Source: an uncultured Phycisphaerales bacterium (GTDB lineage Bacteria; Planctomycetota; Phycisphaerae; Phycisphaerales; SM1A02). Taken from it: DNA of 64,000 nucleotides. The notes below the pieces were generated by a model. It had not been told where the DNA came from. It saw only the letters and a program-made list of their open reading frames with translations, and made no database searches. The DNA is taken from contig CASICI010000007.1 in NCBI GenBank assembly GCA_949373145.1, positions 1-64,000 on the forward strand. Reading direction: 5' to 3'. Both the position numbers and the translations under genes were made by a program. Shown in pieces: positions 35,455 through 43,653 of the stretch (its first letter is position 1; every line of letters starts with the position of its first letter).

Positions 35455-36924
35455 ATGTCTCTTTTGCGCATCGCCATCGTCGGACGGCCCAATGTCGGCA
35501 AGTCCAGCCTCTTCAACCGCCTCATCGGGCGCCGGGTGTCGATCGTCGATCCCACGCCCGGCGTGACTCGCGATCGCATCTCCGGCATGCTCGAGATCCC
35601 AGCGCCCACCGACATCGACGACCGTGAGGTCAGATTCGCGGAGTTGACCGACACCGGAGGCTACGGGGTCTACGTCGGAGAGGGTGCGCGCTTCGACGAT
35701 GCGGGCATGGATCTCACCGTGCTCACCGATGCGATCGAATCACAGATTCGTTTCGCCACGCGTGAAGCCGATCTGATCGTCTTCCTGCTCGATGCCCATT
35801 CAGGCGTGGCCGCGCTCGACGAGACCGTCGCCAGCATCATGCGAAAGAGCGGCATCGCGGACAAGGTGCTTCCGGTGGTGAACAAGGTCGACGACGAATC
35901 ATGGGAGGCGCATGGGCATGAGTTCTTCGGACTCGGTTTCGGCGATCCCGTGTTCGTCTCCGCAAAAAGCGGATTCGGTCGAGCGAAACTCTCCAAGAAG
36001 CTCTGGGAAGCCGCCGAGAATCACGAGGGTCACGTCGAGCAACAGCTGTTGAAGTTCGCCATCGTCGGTGAACGAAACGCCGGCAAGTCCACACTGATCA
36101 ACGCGCTCGCGGGTCAGAAGCGAGTGATCGTCTCCGAGATCGCCGGCACCACCCGGGATTCCGTCGATGTCGAACTCGACATCAACGGTCACAAGTATCT
36201 CGCGATCGACACGGCGGGTGTTCGCAAGAAGAAGTCCTGGGCCGATGACGTCGAATATTTCTCGAACCTGCGTGCACGTGACGCGATGTTGCGTTCCGAT
36301 GTCTGCATCTTCCTTCTGGATGCAACCAAGCAGATCTCCCAGGTCGAGAAGAAGCTCTCGCTCGAACTTCAGAAACAGTTCAAGCCGACCGTCATCGCGG
36401 TCAACAAGTTCGATCTCGTCCAGGATACGACATCACCCCAGGAATACGTCGAATACCTGACTCAGGAACTCCGCGGCATCGACTACGCACCCCTCGTCTT
36501 CATCAGCGCGAAGGAGAGCGAAGGGCTCACCGATCTCATGAAGATCGTGGTGAATCTCGAGCGTCAGGCGAAGCATCGTGAATCCACCGGAAAGATGAAC
36601 CGGATCATCAAGGACATCATCTCCGAACGAGGGCCGTCCTCGAAGCTCGGAACACGGGCGAAGATCCTCTACACCGCTCAAGTCGGAATCTCACCTCCGA
36701 CCATCGTTCTGGTGGTCAACAAGCCCGCCTTGTTCACCGCCGGGTACCGCCGGTACTTGATGAATCGACTCCGTGAGCGGCTCCCGTTCTCCGAGATTCC
36801 GATCAGAATCGTGATCACGGAACGAAGCCGAATCTCTCTTTCCGCGCTCAAGGGCGGAGATCACCGGATCCCTGTGACCGATGACATCGACTTTGATGAT
36901 GACATCGACGACTCCGACTCGTAA
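35455..36924 (+). CDS. der: Ribosome-assembly GTPase Der (EngA)
   Basis: Two tandem G domains and a KH-like carboxy-terminal domain, required for 50S subunit assembly. The first G1 is GRPNVGKSSLFNRL with DTGG and NKVD. The second is GERNAGKSTLINAL with AGTTRDSVDVE, DTAGVRKKKSW and NKFD. The KH-like domain reads KILYTAQVGISPPTIVLVVN. The length of 489 residues includes a charged Asp-rich tail (IDFDDDIDDSDS). It is 54 bases downstream of the ATPase and on the same strand. Confidence 0.97.
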   Translation: MSLLRIAIVGRPNVGKSSLFNRLIGRRVSIVDPTPGVTRDRISGMLEIPAPTDIDDREVRFAELTDTGGYGVYVGEGARFDDAGMDLTVLTDAIESQIRFATREADLIVFLLDAHSGVAALDETVASIMRKSGIADKVLPVVNKVDDESWEAHGHEFFGLGFGDPVFVSAKSGFGRAKLSKKLWEAAENHEGHVEQQLLKFAIVGERNAGKSTLINALAGQKRVIVSEIAGTTRDSVDVELDINGHKYLAIDTAGVRKKKSWADDVEYFSNLRARDAMLRSDVCIFLLDATKQISQVEKKLSLELQKQFKPTVIAVNKFDLVQDTTSPQEYVEYLTQELRGIDYAPLVFISAKESEGLTDLMKIVVNLERQAKHRESTGKMNRIIKDIISERGPSSKLGTRAKILYTAQVGISPPTIVLVVNKPALFTAGYRRYLMNRLRERLPFSEIPIRIVITERSRISLSALKGGDHRIPVTDDIDFDDDIDDSDS

Positions 36925-37092
36925 CATGGGCCCAACCAACCTTCACCCCGACACGCGCACCGGCCCTCGTGACGGGTTTCAACGACTCGACCGGTGACAG
37001 AACACTGAGGAGCGCTTTCCACCGTATGTACGGTTCGAATCGCGCTCCAGAAACTCTGGGACGGTTTCTTTCGAAACCGCTGTGTCGTTGCC

Positions 37093-38520
37093 ATGGAATT
37101 GAAGACGATTCGAAGCCAGTACACCTCTGGCGGTACGATCGCCCGTCTCCCGATGTTCGAAGAGGATGCCGATCCCGAACGTCGTGATGTGATGACGGAT
37201 GAAGAGATCTACGCGAACAAGAAACCCCCGACATCGATCGTGGTTCGATACGGGGTCATGAAGCTGGTCGCCGAATATCCGTATGACGGTCCATCCAAGC
37301 CGGGGTGCGGAAGCAAGTTGGTGATTCGGACCAATCGGGGTCTCGAGATCGGCGAGATGCTGACCACGACCTGTACCAATTCAGGCTGCGGAAAGTCGAT
37401 CACCCGCAACGAGATGCTCGGCTACATCGAGAATTCAGGCGGAACCCAATACCCCTTCCGGACCGATGGCAAGATCATGCGTGTGGCGTCGGTCGAGGAC
37501 CTGAACCGTTGGAGCGAGATTCAATCCAGCGTTCGAGCGCGTAAGTCCGAGGTCGTGAGCATGGTCGCCGATGCCGGATTCGGTGACACGATGAAGGTCG
37601 TCGAACTCGAGCCGATCCTCTCCGAGGAACAACTGGCCATCTACTACACGGCCGAGGATCGCGTCGATTTTCGTGAACTGGTCCAGCAACTGGCGAAGAC
37701 CTTCGGTGCCCGGATCGAGATGAGACAGGTTGGTGCGCGGGACGAGGCTCGACTGGTCGCCGACTACGAGAAATGCGGACAGCATTGTTGCTGTCAGAAT
37801 TTCCTGAAGGTTCTCAAGCCGGTGTCCATGCGTTCGGCGAAGGTCCAGAAGGCCACGCTCGACCCCCTGAAGATCTCCGGGCGGTGCGGTCGACTGATGT
37901 GCTGTCTTCGATACGAGGATGAGACCTATTCCGAATTGAAGAAGAAGCTCCCGCACAAGAAGACTCGCGTTGGAACGCCCGAGGGTCCCGGACTCGTCAT
38001 CGATTCCAAGATTCTCGTCCAGCTGGTCCTGGTCAAGCTCGAATCGGATGGACGTCAGATCGCCGTGCCCGTCGAGGAGCTGTGTGATCCCGACGCACCC
38101 ATCGATCTGAGCAAGTCGGCGCACCGCGATCCCCTTCGCGGCATGCCCGTGGAGGAACTGCAGAGGGGATCTCGCTCGAAGAAACGCCGCAAGGGGTCAT
38201 CCGGGAAGTCGAAAGACGAACAACAGGATGCCTACCGCGCCGCCTCTCAGGCCGAAGAGGCCAGCCCCGGATCCGGAACCGCACGAAGCGGTGCCTCCGA
38301 AATCGGTGATCCGCCCGCCAAGAAGAAACGCCGCCGCCGACGAAAGAAGAAGACCGCTGACGGTACCAGTGCATCCGCCCAGGCTGATTCAAGTGCTGAA
38401 AGCAGCGAAAAGACCTCCGAACCAGGCACGTCCACGGGGGCGGCGTCCAAGAAGAAGCGTCGTCGTCGACGACGAAAGAAATCAAGTTCCGGTGATCAGG
38501 CCCCACCAGAGAGCACGTGA
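37093..38520 (+). CDS. ricT: PSP1/RicT-like protein with long basic tail
   Basis: 475 residues. The core (about 60-320) carries the PSP1 signatures: VVELEPILSEEQLAIYYTAE, VDFRELVQQLAKTFGARIEM, CGQHCCCQNFLK, and KISGRCGRLMCCLRYED. The Cys clusters match those that bind iron-sulfur clusters in the B. subtilis RicTAF complex, which promotes RNA processing by RNase Y. The amino third also holds Cys residues (TTTCTNSGCGKS). From about 365 the chain is low-complexity, with two nearly equal blocks of Lys and Arg (KKKRRRRRRKKK and KKKRRRRRRKK) separated by a Ser/Ala/Glu spacer. Typical RicT is about 275 residues, so this tail is extra. der lies 168 bases upstream. Confidence 0.82.
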   Translation: MELKTIRSQYTSGGTIARLPMFEEDADPERRDVMTDEEIYANKKPPTSIVVRYGVMKLVAEYPYDGPSKPGCGSKLVIRTNRGLEIGEMLTTTCTNSGCGKSITRNEMLGYIENSGGTQYPFRTDGKIMRVASVEDLNRWSEIQSSVRARKSEVVSMVADAGFGDTMKVVELEPILSEEQLAIYYTAEDRVDFRELVQQLAKTFGARIEMRQVGARDEARLVADYEKCGQHCCCQNFLKVLKPVSMRSAKVQKATLDPLKISGRCGRLMCCLRYEDETYSELKKKLPHKKTRVGTPEGPGLVIDSKILVQLVLVKLESDGRQIAVPVEELCDPDAPIDLSKSAHRDPLRGMPVEELQRGSRSKKRRKGSSGKSKDEQQDAYRAASQAEEASPGSGTARSGASEIGDPPAKKKRRRRRKKKTADGTSASAQADSSAESSEKTSEPGTSTGAASKKKRRRRRRKKSSSGDQAPPEST

Positions 38521-38559
38521 ATGAGACACATGTCTCATGGTGCACCCAACGAATCACGC

Positions 38560-39942
38560 ATGGAGTCGTTCATGATCGTGATGCTTGTCCTCTTTTCGTC
38601 TCTCTGGTCGTCCGCCCTGGCACAGTCCTCGCCTCCGGATGTGCAGGCGCTGATCGACACCCAGATCAAGGCACGGACCACGCCCGGCATGGCGGTGGGC
38701 ATCGTGGATCGAACCGGGGTCGTCGAAATGTACTTTGGCGGGGTGCGGCACAGCGGTTCGAAAGAACCGATCGATGCGCAGACGATCTTCGAGATCGGAT
38801 CGATCAGCAAGGTCTTCACCACCTTCCTGCTCGCCCAGGCCGTGGCGGAAGGAAGACTCGCGCTGAGCGATCCCGTGCAGGATCACCTCCCCGACACCGT
38901 CCAGCTGATGCTGTGTGACGGCGTGCCGATCACCCTCGAGCATCTGGCCACGCACACGTCCGGTCTGGCACGAATGCCTTCCAACTACTCGGCCACGTAT
39001 TCGGGATACCCTGCGGATCCTTTCGCCGGGTATGAGATCGACGCGATGTACGACCATCTTTCGAGCGTGCGCCCCACCCGACCGCCCGGTGGCACCCCGG
39101 TCTACTCGAATCTCGGCATGGGCCTGCTTGGTCACGTGCTGGAGCACCGGGAAGGTGCCGAGTACGAAGCGCTCGTGATCGACCGGATCTGTCGACCGCT
39201 GCACATGAAAGACACCTGTTGCACGCCCAAGGGTCCGCTGCTCGATCAGTTGTCCGGCGCGCACGACGGTCTTCGGCCGATCGACGCCTGGCACATTTCG
39301 ACCCTGGAGGGCGCGGGAGACATCAACTCGTCGCTGCGTGACATGCTTCGGTTCGCGGCGGCCAATCTGGATGAGGGTGATTCACTGCAGGCACGCATGC
39401 TGCGACGATGCCACGAACTGCGCGTTGATACCGCGCAGGATGGCGTGCGCATCGGGCTTGGCTGGCATTCTTTTGGCGACAAGGCCCGACCGGTCATCTG
39501 GCACAACGGGGCGACCGGGGGGTTCAACTCGTTTCTCGGGTTCAGTCCCTCACTCGGCCGAGCGGTGGTGGTCCTGTCCAATTCCAACGACGGCGGTGCC
39601 ACGAGAATGGGACTCCATCTGCTCGAGGAACTCGATGATCTGCCCACGCCCTACATCCCTGAGGAGACCCTTTCACCGGCCGACTACGCCGGGATCTATC
39701 AGATGGAAGGGCAGGCGATGCGTTGCACGATCTCGGTCGACCACGGTCAGTTGGTCGCCCAACTGACCGGCCAGCCGGCGCAAGCGATCTTCGCCGCCTC
39801 GAAGGATGCATTCACCTTTCGAACCTCGTCAGCCGAAATCACCTTCGAGTCGGGTTCAGAAGGCGGTTTCGATCGAATGGTGCTGCAACAGAACGCGGCG
39901 ACGCTTCGCTTCAATCGCATTGAACCCGATGATTCTGAATGA
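38560..39942 (+). CDS. Beta-lactamase-related serine hydrolase (class C fold)
   Basis: About 460 residues with a signal peptide (FMIVMLVLFSSLWSSALAQ). The SxxK motif is SISK (Ser81/Lys84), the YxN motif is YSN in GGTPVYSNLGMG, and the KTG equivalent is HNGATGGFNS. HTSGLARMP is another typical element. The carboxy part from about 370 resembles the small DUF3471-like beta domain often attached to such enzymes. It could be a D-alanyl-D-alanine peptidase, an esterase or an EstB-type hydrolase rather than an antibiotic-resistance enzyme. An ATG at 38521 is also in frame but precedes a poor signal peptide. It starts shortly after the RicT-like gene. Confidence 0.85.
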   Translation: MESFMIVMLVLFSSLWSSALAQSSPPDVQALIDTQIKARTTPGMAVGIVDRTGVVEMYFGGVRHSGSKEPIDAQTIFEIGSISKVFTTFLLAQAVAEGRLALSDPVQDHLPDTVQLMLCDGVPITLEHLATHTSGLARMPSNYSATYSGYPADPFAGYEIDAMYDHLSSVRPTRPPGGTPVYSNLGMGLLGHVLEHREGAEYEALVIDRICRPLHMKDTCCTPKGPLLDQLSGAHDGLRPIDAWHISTLEGAGDINSSLRDMLRFAAANLDEGDSLQARMLRRCHELRVDTAQDGVRIGLGWHSFGDKARPVIWHNGATGGFNSFLGFSPSLGRAVVVLSNSNDGGATRMGLHLLEELDDLPTPYIPEETLSPADYAGIYQMEGQAMRCTISVDHGQLVAQLTGQPAQAIFAASKDAFTFRTSSAEITFESGSEGGFDRMVLQQNAATLRFNRIEPDDSE

Positions 39943-40109
39943 ACCAGAACGATTCGTTCCATCCTTTTCGTTCTCGAAGGCAGTTGACGTCGATTTGAGC
40001 GGCCTTGCCGAGAAATACTCTCTCGAACCATCGGTGTCACAGGAAAGTGCGTGATCCGAGGACTGCTTTTCGAGGTGAGGCATGATCGCACGCGTTAGAA
40101 TGCCGACAC

Positions 40110-41849
40110 ATGACCAGCTCCGATTCAAACACTCCGATCGTTCCCAGTCAGCCGGCGGCACCCAAGACCGGTGTGACCGAGACCATGATGTCTCTCATCA
40201 TGTCCTTCGTTCTCGCCATGACCGCCCGAGGGTTCATCATCGAGGGCTTCGTGATTCCCACCGGATCGATGGCGCCCACGCTCATGGGTCAGCATGTCCG
40301 GTGGAGCTCTCCCCAGACCGGGTGGGAATACGCGATCGATGCCAACGGCTACCTGGGACGCTGGCAGTTAGCCGCTCAGGAACTGAACAAGCTGAACGGC
40401 CGCCTGTCCGCCATCAAGGACCCGGAACAGCGCAAGACGATTCGCAATCGTGATCTCAAACGTGCCTTGATCGCTCGCTGGGATCCGATGTTCGGTCTCA
40501 CAGACCCCGCCGAGCGTTCGACCCCGGAACCAATCCAGCCGATTCCCGCCAACGGTGACCGTGTCATCGTCTTGAAGTCGCTTTATCCATTCTCCTCTCC
40601 CAAGCGCTTCAATGTCGTGGTCTTCAAGAACCCCACCGATCCCGTCGGGCCCACGCAGAACTTCATCAAACGACTGGTGGGTCTTCCTGAAGAGCAGCTG
40701 GTGGTGGTCGATGGAGACGTGTTCACCGGACCGCTTGAAGGGTCGCCCGAGTCTCTCAGAGTGGTCCGAAAGCCGGAGTTCGTTCAGAGAGCGGTCTGGC
40801 AGCCGGTCTATGACTCGAGTTTCGTCCCCGTCGAGCTCGTTCGCTGGGAGGAATCGTCACAGAGCAGTTGGTGGGGTGCGCCCTTCATGCCGCAGGCCGG
40901 TGACTGGAAGATCGGAACCGATCGCACCTGGCGGACCACCTCGGACCAGCCCGCCGCCCTCAGCTGGAATCACGATGAATGGCCGATCACCGATTTCAAC
41001 ATGTACAACGTGAACCGATTGCCCAATGCTTCGGCACCACCTTTTTCACGTGATCCCTTTCCGATCAGCGACATCCGCATCGCGGGCGTGGTCGAACCAC
41101 TCGATGGTCGCGAATTCGCCGGAACACGACTCGTCATGACCACGCGTGGTCTCCTCTTCGAGTGGTCCGTGAAGAGTGGTGCGCTCGAACTGCGCATGAG
41201 TCGTGAGTCGGATGGCAGTGAGCTCAGCTCCATCAGCACGCCCTTCGACGTCTCACGGTCCGCTTTCGAAATCGATTGCTGGCAGGTCGACCAGAAGATG
41301 TGGCTGTTCATCAATGGAACCCTTGAACTGGAGCTTCCATTCAACGACTGGTCTCCGGAAGAGCGATTTCAGGCGAGCTATCCTGACACCACGGTCGAGG
41401 CTTATCTGACCAATCCGACGCTTCCCAGACCCACGGGCCCGCAGATCGATTGGTACTTCGACGGTGGTGTGGAGGCCATTCGACAGGTGCGGGTGGATCG
41501 CGACCTCTTCTATCGACCGACCATGCTCGACAGTGCCAACCAGCGCTCTCAGAACGGTCCCTTCGTCCGCGGTCTCGGCTTCGGCTCCGACTTCAGAACG
41601 CCCGGTCGTCTCGAGTCCGGTCAATACCTCATGTTCGGGGACAACAGCGCCGCCAGTCGTGATGGTCGCATCTGGGGTCGACCACATCCGCTCTCGGCTC
41701 AATACACGGGTGATGATGCACCCTTCGTCGTGCCACAGGACATGCTGATCGGCAAAGCCTTCAGCGTGTACTGGCCTGCACCACTTTCATTCCCCGGCAC
41801 CGACTCCCGTTGGGTGCCTAATTTCGGAAAACTCCGTTTCATTCGTTGA
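40110..41849 (+). CDS. lepB: Signal peptidase I with large insertions
   Basis: Removes signal peptides on the outer face of the membrane. One transmembrane segment (MMSLIMSFVLAMTARGFII) is followed by the catalytic Ser53 in VIPTGSMAPTL. The general base is Lys187 in NFIKRLVGLPEE, and box E reads YLMFGDNSAASRDGRIWG near 510. At 579 residues it is about twice the usual size. One insertion of about 100 residues separates box B from the Lys box, and a second, longer one (about 210-490) holds a beta-rich segment (ELRMSRESDGSELSS, then KMWLFINGTLELEL) that resembles a LamG/concanavalin-type jelly roll. This enlarged form is seen in planctomycetes. Confidence 0.9.
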   Translation: MTSSDSNTPIVPSQPAAPKTGVTETMMSLIMSFVLAMTARGFIIEGFVIPTGSMAPTLMGQHVRWSSPQTGWEYAIDANGYLGRWQLAAQELNKLNGRLSAIKDPEQRKTIRNRDLKRALIARWDPMFGLTDPAERSTPEPIQPIPANGDRVIVLKSLYPFSSPKRFNVVVFKNPTDPVGPTQNFIKRLVGLPEEQLVVVDGDVFTGPLEGSPESLRVVRKPEFVQRAVWQPVYDSSFVPVELVRWEESSQSSWWGAPFMPQAGDWKIGTDRTWRTTSDQPAALSWNHDEWPITDFNMYNVNRLPNASAPPFSRDPFPISDIRIAGVVEPLDGREFAGTRLVMTTRGLLFEWSVKSGALELRMSRESDGSELSSISTPFDVSRSAFEIDCWQVDQKMWLFINGTLELELPFNDWSPEERFQASYPDTTVEAYLTNPTLPRPTGPQIDWYFDGGVEAIRQVRVDRDLFYRPTMLDSANQRSQNGPFVRGLGFGSDFRTPGRLESGQYLMFGDNSAASRDGRIWGRPHPLSAQYTGDDAPFVVPQDMLIGKAFSVYWPAPLSFPGTDSRWVPNFGKLRFIR

Positions 41850-41879
41850 TGGCGTCTGGCTCGGTGGGAGACTTCGACC

Positions 41880-42431
41880 TTGGACGTGCACGCTGCCATT
41901 CATGAGCGACGGACCATTCACAGCTATCGGCCCGAAGCGCTTCAGCCGGGGGTTCTCGAGCGAGCGCTCGAGTCCGCCCATCAGGCGCCGTGTCACAAGC
42001 TGACTTTTCCCTGGCGATTCGTGGTGAGTGGGCCGAGATCTCGTGAGGCGCTTGCGAACGTCGCGGTCTCACTCAAGTCCGCAGGCAGGACGCTTCCTGC
42101 TGAAAAGATCACCGCGATCCAGAACAAGATTCTCGATCCGGCCGAGCTGGTGGTCGTGACTCAGATTCGCTGTGATGATGCGTTTCGCAGCCGGGAGGAC
42201 TACGCCGCGTGTGCCTGTGCCATCCAGAACATGTCACTTTCCCTCACCTCGGACGGGGTCGGTTCCAAATGGTCGACCGGTGGTCTGACTCGCGATCGGG
42301 GAGCCTACGACCTGCTGGGGATCGATTCCGCTGTGGAAGAGATCATCGGTTTCATCTGGGTCGGGCTTCCAGCGGAGACACCTGCGGTGAAGCGCCCGGC
42401 ACTCGATTCCGTGGTGCGTCGTGTCGAGTGA
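41880..42431 (+). CDS. Nitroreductase family protein
   Basis: 183 residues with the FMN-binding pattern of the YdjA-like minimal nitroreductases: ERRTIHSYRP near the start, ALESAHQAPCHKLTFPWRFV, and GGLTRDRGAYDLLGI with the later IGFIWVGLP. Such enzymes use NAD(P)H to reduce nitro compounds or quinones. The start is TTG at 41880 with GGGAG nine bases upstream; a GTG at 41886 is the alternative. No partner gene is evident. Confidence 0.8.
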   Translation: MDVHAAIHERRTIHSYRPEALQPGVLERALESAHQAPCHKLTFPWRFVVSGPRSREALANVAVSLKSAGRTLPAEKITAIQNKILDPAELVVVTQIRCDDAFRSREDYAACACAIQNMSLSLTSDGVGSKWSTGGLTRDRGAYDLLGIDSAVEEIIGFIWVGLPAETPAVKRPALDSVVRRVE

Positions 42432-42458
42432 CGACGTCCGGATCGTTCGATCCCGGTT

Positions 42459-43652
42459 TCAGGTTCGCGTGCCGGTGTAGAGATCGAACTTCAACAATCG
42501 ACACTCGATGCCACCGTGTTGGAACGTGATCCGTTCGGCGGTCTTCAAACCGACCGCACCTGCGAACTCGCGACTGGTGAACACCCATCCGTCCCAACCA
42601 CCACAGCTCTGTTTGAGGTAGTCGCCGATCCGGTTGTAGGTGGGCTCGAGTTCCTCGTCGACTCCCAGACGTTCACCGTATTCACCGTGGAGGATGATCG
42701 ATCCCGGTTCCTCGGGCAGAGTGCCCTCGGCGAAGTCACAGACTTCGAACGTGATCAAATGGTCGACGCCCGCCGTCACCGCATTCTTCTTGGCTGCCGA
42801 CACCGCGCGTGGATCGTTGTCGCTCGCGATGATGGGTGCCGGCTTGTCGGCCCGTTTCTCCTTCTTCGCGGCGGCGCGTGCCTGTTTCCAGGCACTCTCG
42901 TCGAAGTTGCAGAGGTGCTTGATGCCGAAGTTGCTTCTCAGCAGTCCCGGTGCCCGACCGGTCGCGATCAACGCCGCTTCGATCGCGATCGTCCCACTGC
43001 CACACATGGGAACCAGAAGCGGGCGTGTGCCGTCGTAGCCCATCTGGTCGAGGACGGCGGCGGCGATGGTCTCACGCATCGGCGCCTTCGAGGGCAGTCT
43101 GCGGTAGCTTCGATCCGAGAGCTTCTGTCCCGCCAGATCGAGTGAGATCCGACAGAAGTCGTTCTGCCAGAACAGATGGATCACGGTCCGGTCTCCGTTC
43201 GATCCCGCATCCGGTCGGTGTCCGTGCACCGACTGCATTCGATCGACGATCGCATCCTTGAGTCTCACGTTCGCGAACATCGTGTTTCTGATGGTGTCAT
43301 TCTGGATGTGTGAGACCACCGAAATGTAGCCGTCGTGGGGAATCACTCGTTCCCAGGGAAGACGAACCGCGGCTTCGTACATCTCATCGGCATCGGACAC
43401 CTTCAAGTCGGCGAATCTCTGGAGAAGGTGATACGCCGTGCGCAATCGAAGGATCAGACGCATCGCATCGCCCATGGTTCCCTTGATCTCGACTCCGGTG
43501 TGGTCCTTCGACGTGATGTCGTATCCGAGCGATGTGATCTCTCCCGCGAGATACCCCGAGAGTCCGGGTGCGCAGGTCGCCCTCAGAAGTCTCAGTGGGT
43601 CGTGATCGACTTCGGTCTCGTCTTGCGTGTCGGTGCTTGAATCCTGAATCAT
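42459..43652 (-). CDS. THUMP-domain rRNA/tRNA methyltransferase-like protein
   Basis: 397 residues. Residues about 20-180 contain a THUMP-type RNA-binding region (ATCAPGLSGYLAGEITSLGY, RFADLKVSDADEMYEA), and the rest is a Rossmann methyltransferase with LSDRSYRRLPSKAPMRETIA and VPMCGSGTIAIEAALIATGR, as in RlmL/TrmN. SAM-site acidic residues appear in IIASDNDPRAV. At the position of the catalytic NPPY motif the sequence reads IILHGEYGERLG: the following GERLG is kept, but NPP is replaced by HGE. N2-guanine methylation is therefore uncertain. It starts one base after the stop of the large secreted protein gene, so the two are probably co-transcribed. Confidence 0.82.
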   Translation of the reverse strand: MIQDSSTDTQDETEVDHDPLRLLRATCAPGLSGYLAGEITSLGYDITSKDHTGVEIKGTMGDAMRLILRLRTAYHLLQRFADLKVSDADEMYEAAVRLPWERVIPHDGYISVVSHIQNDTIRNTMFANVRLKDAIVDRMQSVHGHRPDAGSNGDRTVIHLFWQNDFCRISLDLAGQKLSDRSYRRLPSKAPMRETIAAAVLDQMGYDGTRPLLVPMCGSGTIAIEAALIATGRAPGLLRSNFGIKHLCNFDESAWKQARAAAKKEKRADKPAPIIASDNDPRAVSAAKKNAVTAGVDHLITFEVCDFAEGTLPEEPGSIILHGEYGERLGVDEELEPTYNRIGDYLKQSCGGWDGWVFTSREFAGAVGLKTAERITFQHGGIECRLLKFDLYTGTRT

Positions 43653-43653
43653 C

